DNA of 64,000 nucleotides from Strobilurus pachycystidiatus (GCA_019915135.1 JAHLMK010000015.1:1116001-1180000), one strand, 5' to 3'; positions 11,600 through 23,444 are shown, counted from the stretch's first letter. The notes: generated by a model from the letters alone, not told the origin. A program made the numbers and translations.

Positions 11600-13677
11600 T
11601 CATCCCCTCACAACCCCAACAGTAACCTCTCTATCGCCACCCAATGCACCCATACACCGATCGTACGCCCACTTGGTCAGAGTCAACACATCGTCGTCAG
11701 CCATGTCGTGCCGAACATGCAGCTGCATTGTTACGATGAGCGCCCCTCCCGCCTTGCCCGTCGCAGCAGGTGTCAGCTGCCATATGTGTGGTGCAGGGAG
11801 ATGCAAGACCTGCGGGTGTCTCTCGACTTCCCGCATGGCGCGAAGAAACGCTTCCATGCGGCCGGACGACGTGCCGCGTGGAGGCGAAGTCTGCAGCAGA
11901 ACGGTGCCGAGGATGAAGGAAGCACTGTAGGAAACATTGAAGGTAACGACGGTAATGAGGGAGGCGATGAAGAGATCGCATGCGGAATGTTGGGAGCTGC
12001 GAGAGGGAAGAACGTCAGTCTGAGTTGGTCTCGAAGGGGAGTTGAGGTACGTACTCCGGGACAAGCAGCGCGACCACTAGAAGGCATGAACCAAATAGAA
12101 GAGGGCTTGCGATGTATGGATTCGAGAGTATGACCGCTACAGGTGTTGATGGCGGCGGATCATGTATATGATGTGTAGATGATAACGAGCGAATGAAGGT
12201 CCCCAACGACGGTATTCGGTTCCCGGTCACTGATAATGATATGAGCGCTGGACGTATACATCACCAAGAACTTACCGTTGACCAGCTTTGAGTGATTGTT
12301 GAAATAGAAAGCAGACGCCACAACGGAGATCAGAGCAAGCAATATCGACACGATGGGAAAGTCTATGCCGTAACCAGTCTCTTCATCGCCATGATGGTGA
12401 TGATGTCCATCTCCCCCTCCCATGCTCAAGAGGACGTGTTCGACGGTCTCTTTACAGACGTACACCGACGAGAACATCAAGTAGACGGCCTGGGCGAACA
12501 TCAACACGGTTTCCACCCGTGCATTTCCATACGGCCTCCTGGACCGTTGTTTTTTACTGTCTCCTGGACCAAGCCAACCTGGAAGTACACTTCCGAGCCC
12601 CAACCCGAATGAATCAAAGACTATCCAATAGCCGAGCCCCGTACACCCCAAAGAGCCGATCTGTTGACCGCATACCCAGAGCCAGGCGCCAAGCACGAAT
12701 TGTCCAAAAGTCAATGACACAGCACCCATAGGTACGGTCTCATCTGCTTCGTCGTCTAGATCCAGTGGCGATATCGCGGGCGAATTAACAGTCTGTTGTG
12801 CAGACATCGGAGTCCATTGTGACATGGGCGAAGGAGTGGGTTGGGTTATGAGTTCTTCGCTCTGTGAGCCCGGCTCAAGGAAGGAGAAGAAGTTGTGAGA
12901 TAAGGAGTGTTTGTGGTGATGGCCTCGTCTTGTTGACGAGGAGGTTTTGCCCATGGACGGTGGGATAGGAAGGTCAGAGGAGAGACCAGGATTGGACTGA
13001 GGCGGCCGTGCACCGAATGTGAAGCCTGCGCCTAGCGGAGTGCGGGGGATGTCAGAGCGACGACTGACACTTGGGCCGGCGGAGGGGAAGGACGCTATGG
13101 GAGCCTCTGGGCGCTCCGGAATCTCTAGCTCTTGCGATCCGTCTTCAGCAATGGCAGTGGAGGGAAGTGAGCCCGGTCTGGGAAAGAACACGGACAGATT
13201 GCGTGAATGCAGCCGAGCATGTCGTCTGCCGGCCTTCGGGGAGGCGCCTGGGTCGGGGGATGAGGTGTCTGGTGCGGAGTGAGAGGCGGAGAGAGAGTAG
13301 GAGGGAGAGCGCGGCCCTTCTCTCGGAAATGAGAAGGAGAGCGGGGACGGGAGCGGTGGCGAGTATGGGGTGGAAATTGAACGTGTTCTAGCGTGACTGG
13401 GGCCAAAGGAAGACCGCGAAGGGGACGGAGAGCCATTGAAGCCATGGTATGTCGGGCTTTTGGGTCCGCTGAAGGTCGTCTTGTAGGGCCCGGCCGACTG
13501 TGGTTGACCGGGCTCGAAATTGGCGGGCGTGGAATGAACGCGACTGCGTGGTGGAGGCGGGACCACAATTGATGGCAGAGCGTTCGGCGCCGACTCTGAC
13601 GGTGGCAGGACAATGGTGTTCTCGTCGTCGCCAGCGCTAGACTTGCGTCGGTGGACCTTGGTCGTTGTCCGTTCCAT
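11600..13677 (-). CDS. ZRG17: ZRG17-like cation-diffusion-facilitator zinc transporter subunit
   Basis: Likely ER/secretory-pathway zinc transporter subunit of the Zrg17/Cis4 branch of the CDF family, which acts with Msc2 in yeast. The first 300 residues are a Pro/Ser-rich cytosolic tail starting MERTTTKVHRRKSSAGDDEN. Membrane helices begin near AVSLTFGQFVLGAWLWVCG. TM2 reads GYWIVFDSFGLGLG, followed by the conserved PYGNARVETVLMFAQAVYLM helix. A His loop (GDGHHHHHGDEE) precedes IDFPIVSILLALISVVAS. An intron follows HSKLVN, then exon 2 gives VILSNPYIASPLLFGSCLL and exon 3 gives HSACDLFIASLITVV, which supplies an HxxxD pair at the TM5 position. TM2 has Asp but no His, so that metal site looks incomplete, as in subunits that work as heteromers. 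A C-terminal cytosolic domain of about 90 residues ends GVVRG. Start is the ATG at 13677. No Msc2 partner is in the window. Confidence 0.8.
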
Positions 13678-13965
13678 TGCTGTCCTTGTGGAGGCGGTCG
13701 TGCAAAAGCGCGACCCACTGTGAGAAGAGTTGTAAGGAGATATGGGACAAGGATGGCACCCTTTCCTCGATGAGGACGACCGACTTGACAGCTACGATGT
13801 TAGTAGTCGTCGTCGTGCCCAACGACGTGGTCAGAAGTGAGCTGGGAGAATGCCCTAATTTAGGTTTCCCACTCATACTGATTTGGTCAGACCATTAAAC
13901 TGTAAAGCCAGTGTTATTCTTTCGTGTACATTATACAATACTCCAATGATCTATGGTGCTAGCCT

Positions 13966-15530
13966 TCAGGGTGTAAAAGTCTCCATCAATCCATAATTGC
14001 GCGTCCTCCTCATCACCGCCTGCCACAGTGATACCAAAGAACTGTACTTCAACGCAGGGAATGCCCTGTCCGGCTTTGGATCATTGAACTTGAGATAAAT
14101 CTCCTGGAGACAACTCGGGTGAGGTCGCGTCGACATGCCCAAGCGCGAGAAAACCATCGCCACGAACTCATCGTTGACAAAGGTGGCCCCATGCTCGTCA
14201 CCCCTCCAGTCGACCCTACTCTCGAAACGGAGTAACTTGAGCGCCGGGAGACCTCGAACGGGCGGTTTATCGTGATCCATAGACAATGTCAAGTAACACA
14301 CCAACGCAGACATTGCGTTATTGACGCTAACATTAGCAGTGTCTCTGAGAAGGCCTCGGTAGCTGATACAGAGCTCTTCAAGCCCGTCACAGAGGCCAAG
14401 GAGCCTCAGAAACTCGTCGCAATCCAGGTCAAGCCCATCTAGCGAGAGACTTTTGAGTCACTGGGATCGCGTAATGAACTCGAGGACTGTCGGCATAACA
14501 GGGAGAAGAAAGTCAATATGACATGGGTCAATATATGTATGCTGTTGTCCAACTTGTAGCGTGGTTAAGTTGGGAGCAGATAGCGAGTCGAGGAATGCTA
14601 CGCTGAAGATTCTGAGGTCGGTAAGATATGTGTGGATACAGTGCTCGAGCGGAAGCACCGTGAAAGGAATACGAGGATTTTCCGGATCCGGATCCTCCCT
14701 GTTCAAGAGAAGAAAGCCGTGGGCATGAACGCAAAATTGTGTAGGGTGTATCGTCTGGGAAGAAGGTCCACGCGCATGGGAATCTTCCAATGTGGAAGCG
14801 AGTGATATGTCTTTGCCCAAGTTTGGAGTCATCAAGATGGACATTGGACAGGTCCACCTCGACAAGAGACGACACACCCTCAAAAAGATCGATTGGTGAC
14901 ATGAATGCCATTCCAGTGTATCCAAAGAGATCGACATCCCCTCGTCCGATGCCCAGTCTCTTCAGCCTAGATAAACGCCCTCGGATTCCCGACAAAGGTC
15001 CGTTAAATCGTTTCTGGGTGACATCCACAAAAGTAACGTTCAACCATCGCTCGGAATGTTCAGCCAGTAGCTCCAATGTCGTTGTCTCCAAGTCGTAGGA
15101 ATTATGACTCCCATGTGTTGCAGACTGATATTCAAACTCGAGACTAACATCCGCAGCCCGGCTGAGGACCGTCCTCAACAGCGTGGCAGGATCCCGGATG
15201 GTCTGAGAATGATGATGTCTGACCGCAAAGCAGGACCACAGATTTGGACATCCAAGTGCGACCATGCGCCATCGGGCACACGCGACCTACAAGCCACGGC
15301 CCCTCTGACATGTCAGATATAGGTGGTATACGGTTGCTTCTCGTCCAGAGAAAAATCTCCTCGAGTATTTCATTGGGAAGCGGGAGAGGGAGGGGGATGA
15401 GTCGAGCTGCGATCGCGTTCGTCGCGTAGCCATTCGGGGCTCTTGTACTCCGGTAATGTAGAGCTGTGATATGGTTCTTTCGCTGTTCGCATTTGTGTGA
15501 TCGACTCTGGGCGTAGATAAGTGTTGTCAA
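13966..15530 (-). pseudogene. F-box/LRR-type gene, second decayed copy (inverted relative to the first)
   Basis: The F-box lies near 15425-15345 (LPLPNEILEEIFLWT). At about 15283 the frame shifts: GPWLVGRVC should continue RWRMVALGCPNLWSCF but is off by a net two bases lost or one gained. LRR-like sequence then runs through NVTFVDVTQKRFNGPLSG, MSPIDLFEGVSSLVEVDLSN and ILRSCPRLSSLE. Near 14704 one A is missing, and the protein continues in the next frame as NREDPDPENPRIPFTVLP. At 14460 an in-frame TGA replaces a Cys codon (RSQ-stop-LKSLSLDGLDLDCDEFL, against RSQCSLRSLSIDTLDLDCDEF in the left copy). After the stop the frame is open to 13966. With three lesions it is almost surely non-functional. 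The 5' boundary is uncertain because no good ATG is in frame at 15530. Confidence 0.8.
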
Positions 15531-16959
15531 TGCATTGTTATCGTAATTTGACGCCTACATACCTCAAAATTGCAGAGGGCAAGAGTTTGCTGTGTCGAGT
15601 GCTACTTTTGTTGAATTAGGACTTTGAGCGCCACACCGAAGTAGTGACCGCTTGACTTACGAGTCTGCAAAAGGCTGACTTAATTTTCTAGGCTTTGGCC
15701 CTCGATATTTGGCGGAGGTCGTCAGAGGCTCAGAGTCAGAGCGCGCAAGCTGAAGACGGGCTCGGTGACGATGCTTGTGCCTATTATTATTAATTAAAAA
15801 GAAAAAGAAAAGAAAAGAAAAAGAAAAGGAAGAAAAAGAGAGGAGAAAGGAGAGGAAACAATTAGGCCCGCCCACAGAAAAAAGTGTGGCCAGCCAAAGG
15901 CAATGTGCGAGCTGTGCGCCTCAGAGTCGGGAGCACGGGCCCTTTGAGGCAGGAGCGCACGCCGATCATCTGCCCTCCCGATTAGGAAGAATCTGGCGGA
16001 GGTTAGTGAATGTTTCTTGTTCTCGCGCTGAGGAAGTGGTGCGCCTCCTGAAAAAAATTGAGAGATGCGGACGATGCTTGGAAACATTATCTGAATTTCC
16101 AGGATTTATCAGGACTTTGCGGCGCGTCCTGAATTTGGTTTCCTGGCCTGAATTCACTAACTTCGGAGTTTGAATTACGACCTAATCCGGTACACACACG
16201 CGCGCGCGTCAGTGACGCGGCACGGTGGCGACGCAATGCAGCGTAGTGACACCTCGGAATGGGCTCAGACTGATGTCCACAAGTGATGGTTTTGTCCGAG
16301 CTTCAAGAAAAGTGCCAGAAAGCACTGTAGGAGCCAATACCACTGCTGTGTCACAGTAATCATTGGTGAAGCACTCCCAGAATTAAATCATATTAAGACT
16401 ACATCAAGTTCATCAGATACAGCTACTTAGTAGCTGTATGTACTGCTGGGTAGATTCTCGAGTCACAGAGGCCGGTGCGCTCGTCAACTTCGCGAGCTCG
16501 GGAGTCCGTGGGATCGACCTTCCAAATGTAATTCAAACTCCGACGTTAGTGACGCAGGTTAGTGAAACACAAGCATCGTAATCGAGCCTGAAGACGGAGG
16601 GAAGGAAGTTTGTGACGGCCCGAATGCCGATCTTGAAATTGCAAATCTGGTTTTCAAGTCCATTCAAATTGGAACTATTATCATGAGAGCGGCATGCCTC
16701 TCAGACTCCACAGAGTCAGTACAGTGGTGCATATTAACCATTGTTACTGTACCCTCAAGCGAAACCAAGTTCAGTACGTTCATTGGGGAGGCCATGTTTG
16801 ATTCGGTTGAGTCTCGGTTGGTGCTGACGCAACGCGATCCGACGCGACGCGTCAATAGAGACCGAATAGAAATGGGCGTGCAACTGGTCCTCATTTTCTG
16901 CAGTCTTTCTGCCAGAAAATGGTGATGAGAGTGTCTCTGGCATCAGATGCATTGAGCGT
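15531..16959. other. Gene-free stretch with purine tract and inverted repeats
   Basis: About 1.4 kb with no convincing coding sequence. It contains an A/G-only tract at roughly 15790-15855 and a 23-bp inverted repeat pair (16156/16528). The right part is the upstream region of the bZIP gene. Confidence 0.5.
16156..16550. repeat. Inverted repeat pair bounding about 395 bp, possible small MITE
   Basis: ACTAACTTCGGAGTTTGAAT at 16156 continues to position 16178. Its reverse complement is found at 16528-16550 with one mismatch in 23, and two further bases (TC) match outward. The 350-bp interior has no ORF of note. No clear target-site duplication is visible, so the mobile-element reading is tentative. 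Confidence 0.5.
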
Positions 16960-17063
16960 ATGGACGTTTCGGGGAGAGTGTTAAGGATCTAGGTACACGT
17001 GTAATGTGCGTGTGGAAAGCTGTGTGCCGAGTGCCGATGTTTGATTACGATCGCGCTTGCTAA
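16960..17063 (+). promoter_or_regulatory. Two short upstream ORFs in the bZIP leader
   Basis: ATG at 16960 opens a 10-codon ORF ending TAG at 16992. ATG at 17004 opens a 19-codon ORF ending TAA at 17063, with a second in-frame ATG at 17037. With a third 5-codon uORF at 17353 (MFTQL-stop) they precede a Gcn4-type coding region. Short uORFs control translation of GCN4/cpc-1 genes in other fungi. Whether these lie in the mRNA leader depends on the unknown transcription start and an inferred intron. Confidence 0.45.
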
Positions 17064-17254
17064 GCGGTGCCGCGAGTGACTCGCTCAGGATAGCTTCTCT
17101 TTCCTGAACCACCAACTTGACTGGCGCGAAGTGCTTTCGAGTCAGTTGTAAGTCCCCTTCCACACCGAAACACCCTCCCTCGCCTTTGCCGCCGCCCCCG
17201 CGGTCGATTCCGACCTTCTGATCATCGCTAACGCAATACAACAGCACTTTCTAG

Positions 17255-18497
17255 GTCGCTCTCTCGCAGCCTAGCCAACAAACAACCCACCTTACCCCGC
17301 CAATCCGTCGCGATTTCTTCTCAATCCCACAACGGTTTCCCTTCGAGCTCACATGTTCACTCAACTGTGAATAGCGTGCCCGCACCCTCTGCGACTTCGT
17401 CAACGGCAACCCGCAATGGTATCACACCCCACTACCCACTGGTAATCGGTGCGGCGAACCTGGCGAGCCAGTATGGCATCCCTATGGTTCTGCCCAAGGC
17501 GCCTAACACAGCTCCGCGTAGACAGATGCCTCCCCCATCCATGTCCACATCTGCTGCGCCCTCTGCGCCTGCGCCTGCGCCGGTACCTATGAACTCCGAC
17601 ATGACAACCTTCCCAGATTATGACGTGCTTCGTAATAACTATCTGAATATGCTATCATCTAACACTCAATCTAATTCCTTTTCCGAGGGAGTTAACGACC
17701 TCCCTCCGTACGTGGATGAAAACGCGTATCTGGAGCAAGTCATGGACACCTCGCCGCTCTTCAGCGACCTTGGGGACGACTTCCTTACCCCCATGGATAC
17801 CCCCCTGTTTGACTTCTGCGACACCTCCCCATTCACATCGCCTCTCGATGATTATCTCACGACGCCGCTCTTTCAAGATGTCGATGTCGATGAGCCCAGT
17901 GTGAAGGGCGATTTCGATGGGTTGGAGCTGTTTGGGGATGTGGAAGAAGAGGCACCTGTGCGTGAGAAAGCGCCGCCTCCACCCCCGACTGCTGAGGCAG
18001 AGCATCCTGCTCTCAGCTTGGACGAGCTCTACACTTTCTCACCCACGTCACCTGCCATGAGCTCCTTCCAACCTTCTCCATTCATGGGAATGGACAACAG
18101 CTTTCGTCCACAGGCTACCGGTACGCGCAAGGGTACCACGGCTGAGACGATGATTTCCTTGGACGCTCCGACACAGCCTCGTCACTATCGCACACCGTCT
18201 GTTACCTCACGCAAGCCCCAACCTGCGGCCTACGCGCGCAAGCGTCTGCGCGAGGAGGAGGAGGACATTGGCGAACTCCCTGCCGGAGCTTCAGAGGAGG
18301 AACAGATTGCTCACAAGCGCCGCCAAAACACGATCGCTGCGCGTAAGAGTCGCAAGCGAAAGCTGGAATATACCCAGGCACTGGAGCAACAGGTCGACGA
18401 TTTGATGTTGCAGATAGAGCAGTTCAAGGCCAAGACGGAGATTTATGCGGGCGTGCTGCAGAGTCATGGTCTTGTACTTCCGGGTGTGCCACCATGA
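17255..18497 (+). CDS. GCN4/CPC1-like bZIP transcription factor (5' end uncertain)
   Basis: The bZIP lies at the C-terminus: basic region HKRRQNTIAARKSRKRKLEY with the NxxxARKSR core, then a leucine zipper (LEQQVDDLMLQIEQFKAKTE). This matches the Gcn4/Cpc1 family, which activates amino-acid biosynthesis genes on starvation. The N-terminal 280 residues are acidic and Pro/Ser-rich with clustered FDFCD, LFSDLGDDF and LELFGDVEEE patches that resemble activation motifs. The frame is open from 17232 without an ATG before 17484 (MVLPKAPNTAPRRQ). Coding-like sequence upstream (HYPLVIGAANLASQYGIP) suggests a spliced 5' exon joined at the CTAG acceptor ending 17254. If not, translation starts at 17484, giving 337 residues. 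A uORF (17353-17370) overlaps the possible extension. The start is therefore unresolved. Confidence 0.8.
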
Positions 18498-19600
18498 CTG
18501 GCATGACTCTTCGCTCCTTGTCATGTCCCGAGTCATCGGCGCGTCCAGCACGGTCCAGCACACCCGTCGTCGTACATCCATTTCCAATATGCGTCATCTA
18601 GAATCCTGTGATGTACTTTCGCAGCCATGGACTAGCCTGATTTCATGTATTAACTCTTCGATGCCCGTGTAACTGTACTATCGGTACATCCCCCCTCACT
18701 TCCTACCCATATATTCTTCAATTGTTTGGGCATCGTCGTACCCCCCTCCATTCACATGCTTATCTTTGTTTTTATGCCAGACACCGAGCTTCGAATACAG
18801 TATTTACAAAACCGTCGTCAAGTAGGTAGCAATGAGTGATATAAATACATAAAATTTTTCTACGGAAAACAGTTGTTTGATAGGTGTCAGACAGCCACCA
18901 GAATCGCCTAGTCTATGTAAGTCTTTCGGTAGGCAGACTCGATCCTGACACTTTGATCGAATCGTAAGTAGGAGACTTGCAGCCTTACTACTGAGGAGTA
19001 GTGCGCGATGACAACTCGAACGATTCTTCCACGTACATTAGTCAGATTTGAGGGTTCGAGCAGGTAGCGGAAGTTGGACCGATTGTACAGGGGGTTGAAG
19101 GATTGGTTGTTGAGGCGGAGAAGATCATTGGACGCTTGTGTAAACAAACACCGCCACACGAGTATTCTCGCCAAGCTGCTGGTCGGTCACCCTCATGCTG
19201 ATTTCCATGTGGATGTGGCTTGTTGCTCTCACACCCGCAATTCATCCTCAAGATCCAATGGTGACTCACAGCATTCATATTACGAGTCAACAGTGGCCCG
19301 AAAGATGATCTCTCTCGTGGCTACAAATGAGCTACTATGCGTGCCTATGGCAGAGCAGAGCGTGTCTTTCTACTTGCGATCATGAGAATCAAAGAAGCCG
19401 CCACCGCAGCTGCGTTGAAACTGAACAGTACGTGAGCGCCTAACCGGTCCCACAGGTATAACTCGGATTATATGTGAAGATTCTATGTATATGGGGTCTT
19501 CACTCCATCGGACACCGAGAAGAGCGAAGAAATCCGCATCTCGGCCTTGTGTATCCCTTACGGCGACCTTCCATCATGGAATCCGGATCAGCTACTCTCG
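18498..19600. other. Intergenic between bZIP and aldehyde dehydrogenase
   Basis: Contains the bZIP 3' end and upstream sequence of the dehydrogenase. A minus-strand frame at about 19450-19330 reads like a membrane-helix tail (LGAHVLFSFNAAAVAASLI, ending KTRSALP-stop), and another open frame lies at 18908-19174. I cannot assemble either into a gene. They may be remnants. Confidence 0.3.
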
Positions 19601-19608
19601 TATATAAG
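19601..19608 (+). promoter_or_regulatory. TATA box of the aldehyde dehydrogenase gene
   Basis: TATATAAG lies about 45 bp upstream of the start ATG at 19650, a normal place for a fungal TATA element with a short leader. Confidence 0.6.
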
Positions 19609-19649
19609 GCGCCTCCCCCCATTACACTGTCACTTGATATCTTCCCACT

Positions 19650-21919
19650 ATGCCGCAAACTTACACGCAGACACTCGAGACCTCCACTTTCAAGGGCACC
19701 CTTAGCGTCAACACTGGCCTGTTCATCGATGGCAAGTTTGTCGATTCTGTCCAGGGGGCCACGATCGAGTAAGCACAATGCAGTTCATTGGATTTGAAAC
19801 GTGTGTTGACCGTTAGCTAGTGTTCTCAATCCCGGTAGGGCTAGTCATCATCTAGTTGAAGACCCTGCGTGATGCGACGTTCTACCAGCCACAGGCGAAT
19901 TGATCACATCTGTTGCCGCTGGCACAAAAGAAGATGTTGACCTCGCGGTCAAAGCTGCTCAAAATGTCTGTCAATCTTCAAGTTGCTTCAGCAGAAGCTT
20001 GATCTGATGCGCGATGTGACATAGGCTTACAAGACTTCTTGGGGTCTTAAAGTTCCGGGAACCCAGCGCGGTCGGCTGATCTCCAAGCTAGCCGACTTAT
20101 TCGAGCAACATCTGGAAGAATTTCAAGCTCTCGAAGCTTTGGATGTCGGTATGTTGCCTCTCACGAAACCGTGATCTCTTTCTGACTTTGATCCGAACAG
20201 GCAAAATATTCAGTGGCGGTTTCGAAATGCCGTTTGGTGTGAGCTGCCTTCGGTACTTCGCGGGATGGGCAGACAAAATCCAAGGAAAGACCATTGAAGT
20301 AAGCCAATTAGCGTTGAGATTCTATGTTACGGAAGTGGTCGGTCATTTTGATGCTGGTTATATCTAGACCAACGAAGCCAAATTCGCGTACACCCGGCAC
20401 GAGCCGTATGGGGTCGTGGTATGAGTGTCTCTCAACTTGTACGGCATACCGACCTCTGACTCCATTCGCATGCTAGGGTGCTATCGTCCCTTGGAACGCG
20501 CCTACGGTGCGTGGCTCTTCTTGGTGAGAATCATTGTCTGACCTTCTTCGTTTAGATGGTTCTTATCTGGAAACTTGGGCCAGCATTGGCAGCGGGCAAT
20601 ACTGTGGTCGTCAAGGTTAGAGTCTCTGAAGCTCTTGATCAACGATATTTCAGCCAACGGTCCTCTATATAGCCATCAGAAGTGACTCCACTTACAGCAC
20701 TGAAATTCGCGGAATTGATCAATGAGGCTGGATTTCCGCCAGGTTTGTCGAGTCTTCTCCGCTCTGCTACGTGCGTGCGCATCTGATTCGACGTCTGAAG
20801 GTGTTGTGAACTTTGTCAACGGTTACGGTATGACAATATCTATTAAACTCGTGTAACGACTACAAACTCGACGCCATCGCAGGAAACACCGCCGGTCAGG
20901 GCATTTCTGAACACCCCGACATCATGAAGGTCTCGTTCACCGGTAGTACCGCCACCGGTCGGCGTATCCAAGAAGCCGCTGCACGGTCAAATCTCAAACC
21001 AGTTACACTTGAACTTGGCGGAAAGAGTCCCAACATCATTTTCGACGATGCGGATATCGAGCAGGCTTTAAAGTGGTCCGCTATGGCTATATTCATGAAT
21101 GCTGGTGCGACTACTCCAATTATCGGATTGAGAGATGATCTGACCGTTGAGCTAGGCCAGATGTGCAGCGCAGGCTCACGCCTTCTGGTTCAGGAAGGCG
21201 TTTATGACCAGTTCTGCGAAAAATTGGTTGCGATTGCCAAAGCACAGGCTGCAGGATATGGGGATCCATTCGACGCCAAGACGAGCCACATGCCGCAGGT
21301 TTCACAGCTGCAACTTGACGTTGGTATTCGTCCTGACTACTTGTCCCCTTGCACTGACTTGATGACATATAGCGTGTCTTGGGATACATCGATGTGGCAA
21401 AGAAAGAGGGCGCTGAGATTCTGACTGGCGGAACACGACTTGGTTCTTCCGGCTACTTCGTCGAGCCTGCGGTCATGGTCGGAAACAACGACATGAAGGC
21501 CTTCCGTGAAGAGATTTTTGGGCCTGTTGCTTCTATCATCAAGTTCAAAACGGAAGAGGGTGAGTGCGATTCTGGGGGTCATCCCGTTGTTTGACCTTCG
21601 GTTCTCTGCACAGAGGCTCTGGCCATTGCCAATGATACTCAGTACGGTCTCGCCGCCTCCGTCTTCACGAAGGACTCTGCAAGGGCCATCCGAGTAGCAC
21701 ATGGCCTGGAAGCGGGGTCCGCATTTATCAATAATTACAACACGCTGGAGGCTGGTCTGCCCTTCGGAGGATACAAGATGTCAGGTACGGGCCGCGAGCT
21801 TGGAGAATATGCCCTAGATGCGTAAGTTCATCCCTACTCATTGTCCAGTTGTACTGACTCATACGCGAAGGTACACGCGTGTCAAAGCAGTTCATGTCAA
21901 TATTGGTATGACACTTTGA
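19650..21919 (+). CDS. NAD(P)-dependent aldehyde dehydrogenase
   Basis: Oxidises aldehydes to carboxylic acids; about 500 residues when spliced, normal for the ALDH superfamily. Starts [17 protein letters not shown] 14-nt exon (19821-19834) encodes VLNP. Then come [15 protein letters not shown], the [14 protein letters not shown] nucleotide-binding region, [44 protein letters not shown], the catalytic Glu in LELGGKSPN and the catalytic Cys in GQMCSAGSR. That motif is split by an intron at about 21102-21152, which otherwise reads through as spurious sequence. The tail has [30 protein letters not shown] and ends VHVNIGMTL. More than ten introns of about 50 nt are required. The substrate cannot be told from sequence. 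The order of motifs matches cytosolic class 1/2 enzymes of basidiomycetes. Confidence 0.93.
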
Positions 21920-22757
21920 GCATTCCAGATCACCTATCGAAGTCTTTGCTTGAGTCTGCTGTCCAGTTGACATCTGCGCTCTGAAAGCTGTGATCGTTGT
22001 AATATAACTGTCATGCTGAAGCCGTGTATGCTCAAAATGTAATTGTCTTGTCTGCCGAAGAGCTGCAAGTTTTCGTCAGTCGCGCCCACGCGATCAGGTT
22101 ACCAATCTTCGCCCTTAATACTAACAGGCGAAATTCGGGCTGCCCTTTTGATGTTACGGTATTCACATACTACATAAATCTTCTCTTTGGCAAACAGTCA
22201 TTTGTGATGGGAGAGATTAGGTGTCTGTCTGTGGAAATCGCCACATAACTGACTCGCTGTGTAGCCCACGATATATTTAGTACATTTGTTCTCTCACGTC
22301 ACACCCTTCCCACTACTTCTTGTATCTACCGTAGCTTATAGAAGGTAAGCACGAAACATGACTTTCCCAGGGAAATCTTACACGACGAAGCAAGTTTTAA
22401 ATCGGTCATCAGTCCTAGTCAATCCTGGAGCAGTCATTGACAACGTTCATTACGCATACGTGAGCTAAGATTGACGTCGAGGTGGCGTCGTCCCAATGTC
22501 ATCGAAGCCCGGTCCGGGTACGACGTAGATTTAAGTAGAGACTGAACCACAGCAGCGTAAAATGGAACTCGAGTATACCCGAAACGCATAGCAGCACGCT
22601 GAACTGAGTGGGAAGATAAGTAGAGTTTATCTTGAATTTCGTTTCTGGATTGTACAGTAAGTCAGACTCAATGCAATGCTTTGATTTTTGATACTTAGTT
22701 ACATCGGCTTTCTACACAGAAGTCGCCCGACCGGGATCCGATCACGGTGGAGAATTA
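21920..22757. other. Gene-free spacer
   Basis: AT-richer sequence between the dehydrogenase stop and an uncertain minus-strand gene. Only short open frames (61-74 codons) without recognisable features. Confidence 0.4.
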
Positions 22758-23444
22758 TCATGAGATGACTCCAATCTTCTCAGCCTGCCTGGTCTGACGA
22801 AACAAAGACAAGAAAGTGCGCGCCTCGGGGGAAAGACTCGGCCAGAGAAGCCCAGACGCGCCGTATACACTTCTGGAGACACAATGAAAGAGCGCCTTCC
22901 TCATTTCCATCACTTGCTGTTCTGACCCATCAATGGAGCGCTTGCCTTCGAAGATGTTGACGAGGGGTTGGCGCGGTTGCAAACTATTGCACATCCTGAT
23001 ACCGTTCCGCAGACCATTTCGATTCACCTGGTAAAGAATGTGATCCTGTGATCCGAGATACATTGCCGACAGGGAGCAATTGACGCATACATCGGCGATA
23101 TTGGAGGCGATGATGCCCATGACCAAGCTAAGGGAGAGAAGAGCTAAGCGCAGAAGAGTGGTAAAGAAAACAACGCACGCTGTCTTAACCCCACCTATGG
23201 TGGCCTCCTCATCCTTGACTGGAAATATACACGTTGAACATACCAAAAGGCATGCCAATCCAGAATTTGCTTAATGACTTGCAGGTCCAACGACCTGAGC
23301 CTCACCCGGCATGTCTTTAAATAGTTTCGGGCGAGTGAAAGAGACTGGACTTACTGGAAGGCCTGCGGCGTCATATTCGTCTTTATAAGGAAGGGAGGTA
23401 GGCGAGGCGGTAGCTATGGCAAGATACTGCGTTCGCCTCCTCAT
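22758..23444 (-). CDS. Hypothetical protein with one or two membrane segments (two-exon model)
   Basis: Not recognised. A two-exon reading keeps frame: exon 1 starts MRRRTQYLAIATASPTSLPY at 23444 and ends KLFKDMP. A GTGAGG donor joins a CAG acceptor ahead of VKDEEATIGGVKTA. A hydrophobic segment follows (CVVFFTTLLRLALLSLSLVM and onward), then a polar C-terminal half ending QAEKIGVIS. Codon use and the matching frames argue for a real gene, but there is no family motif and it abuts the retroelement insertion, so it may be a fragment of a larger membrane protein. Confidence 0.35.

Noticed and set aside
11573..12133. Plus-strand 186-codon frame
   Set aside because: Lies antisense to the ZRG17 C-terminal exons, which have clear family motifs.
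19330..19450. Membrane-helix-like tail LGAHVLFSFNAAAVAASLI ending KTRSALP
   Set aside because: Only 37 residues, with a stop upstream and no joinable exon. It could be a remnant but is not supportable.
21100..21155. Apparent loss of the ALDH catalytic motif ([12 protein letters not shown] insert)
   Set aside because: A 51-nt GT-AG intron removes it and restores [11 protein letters not shown], so the enzyme is intact.
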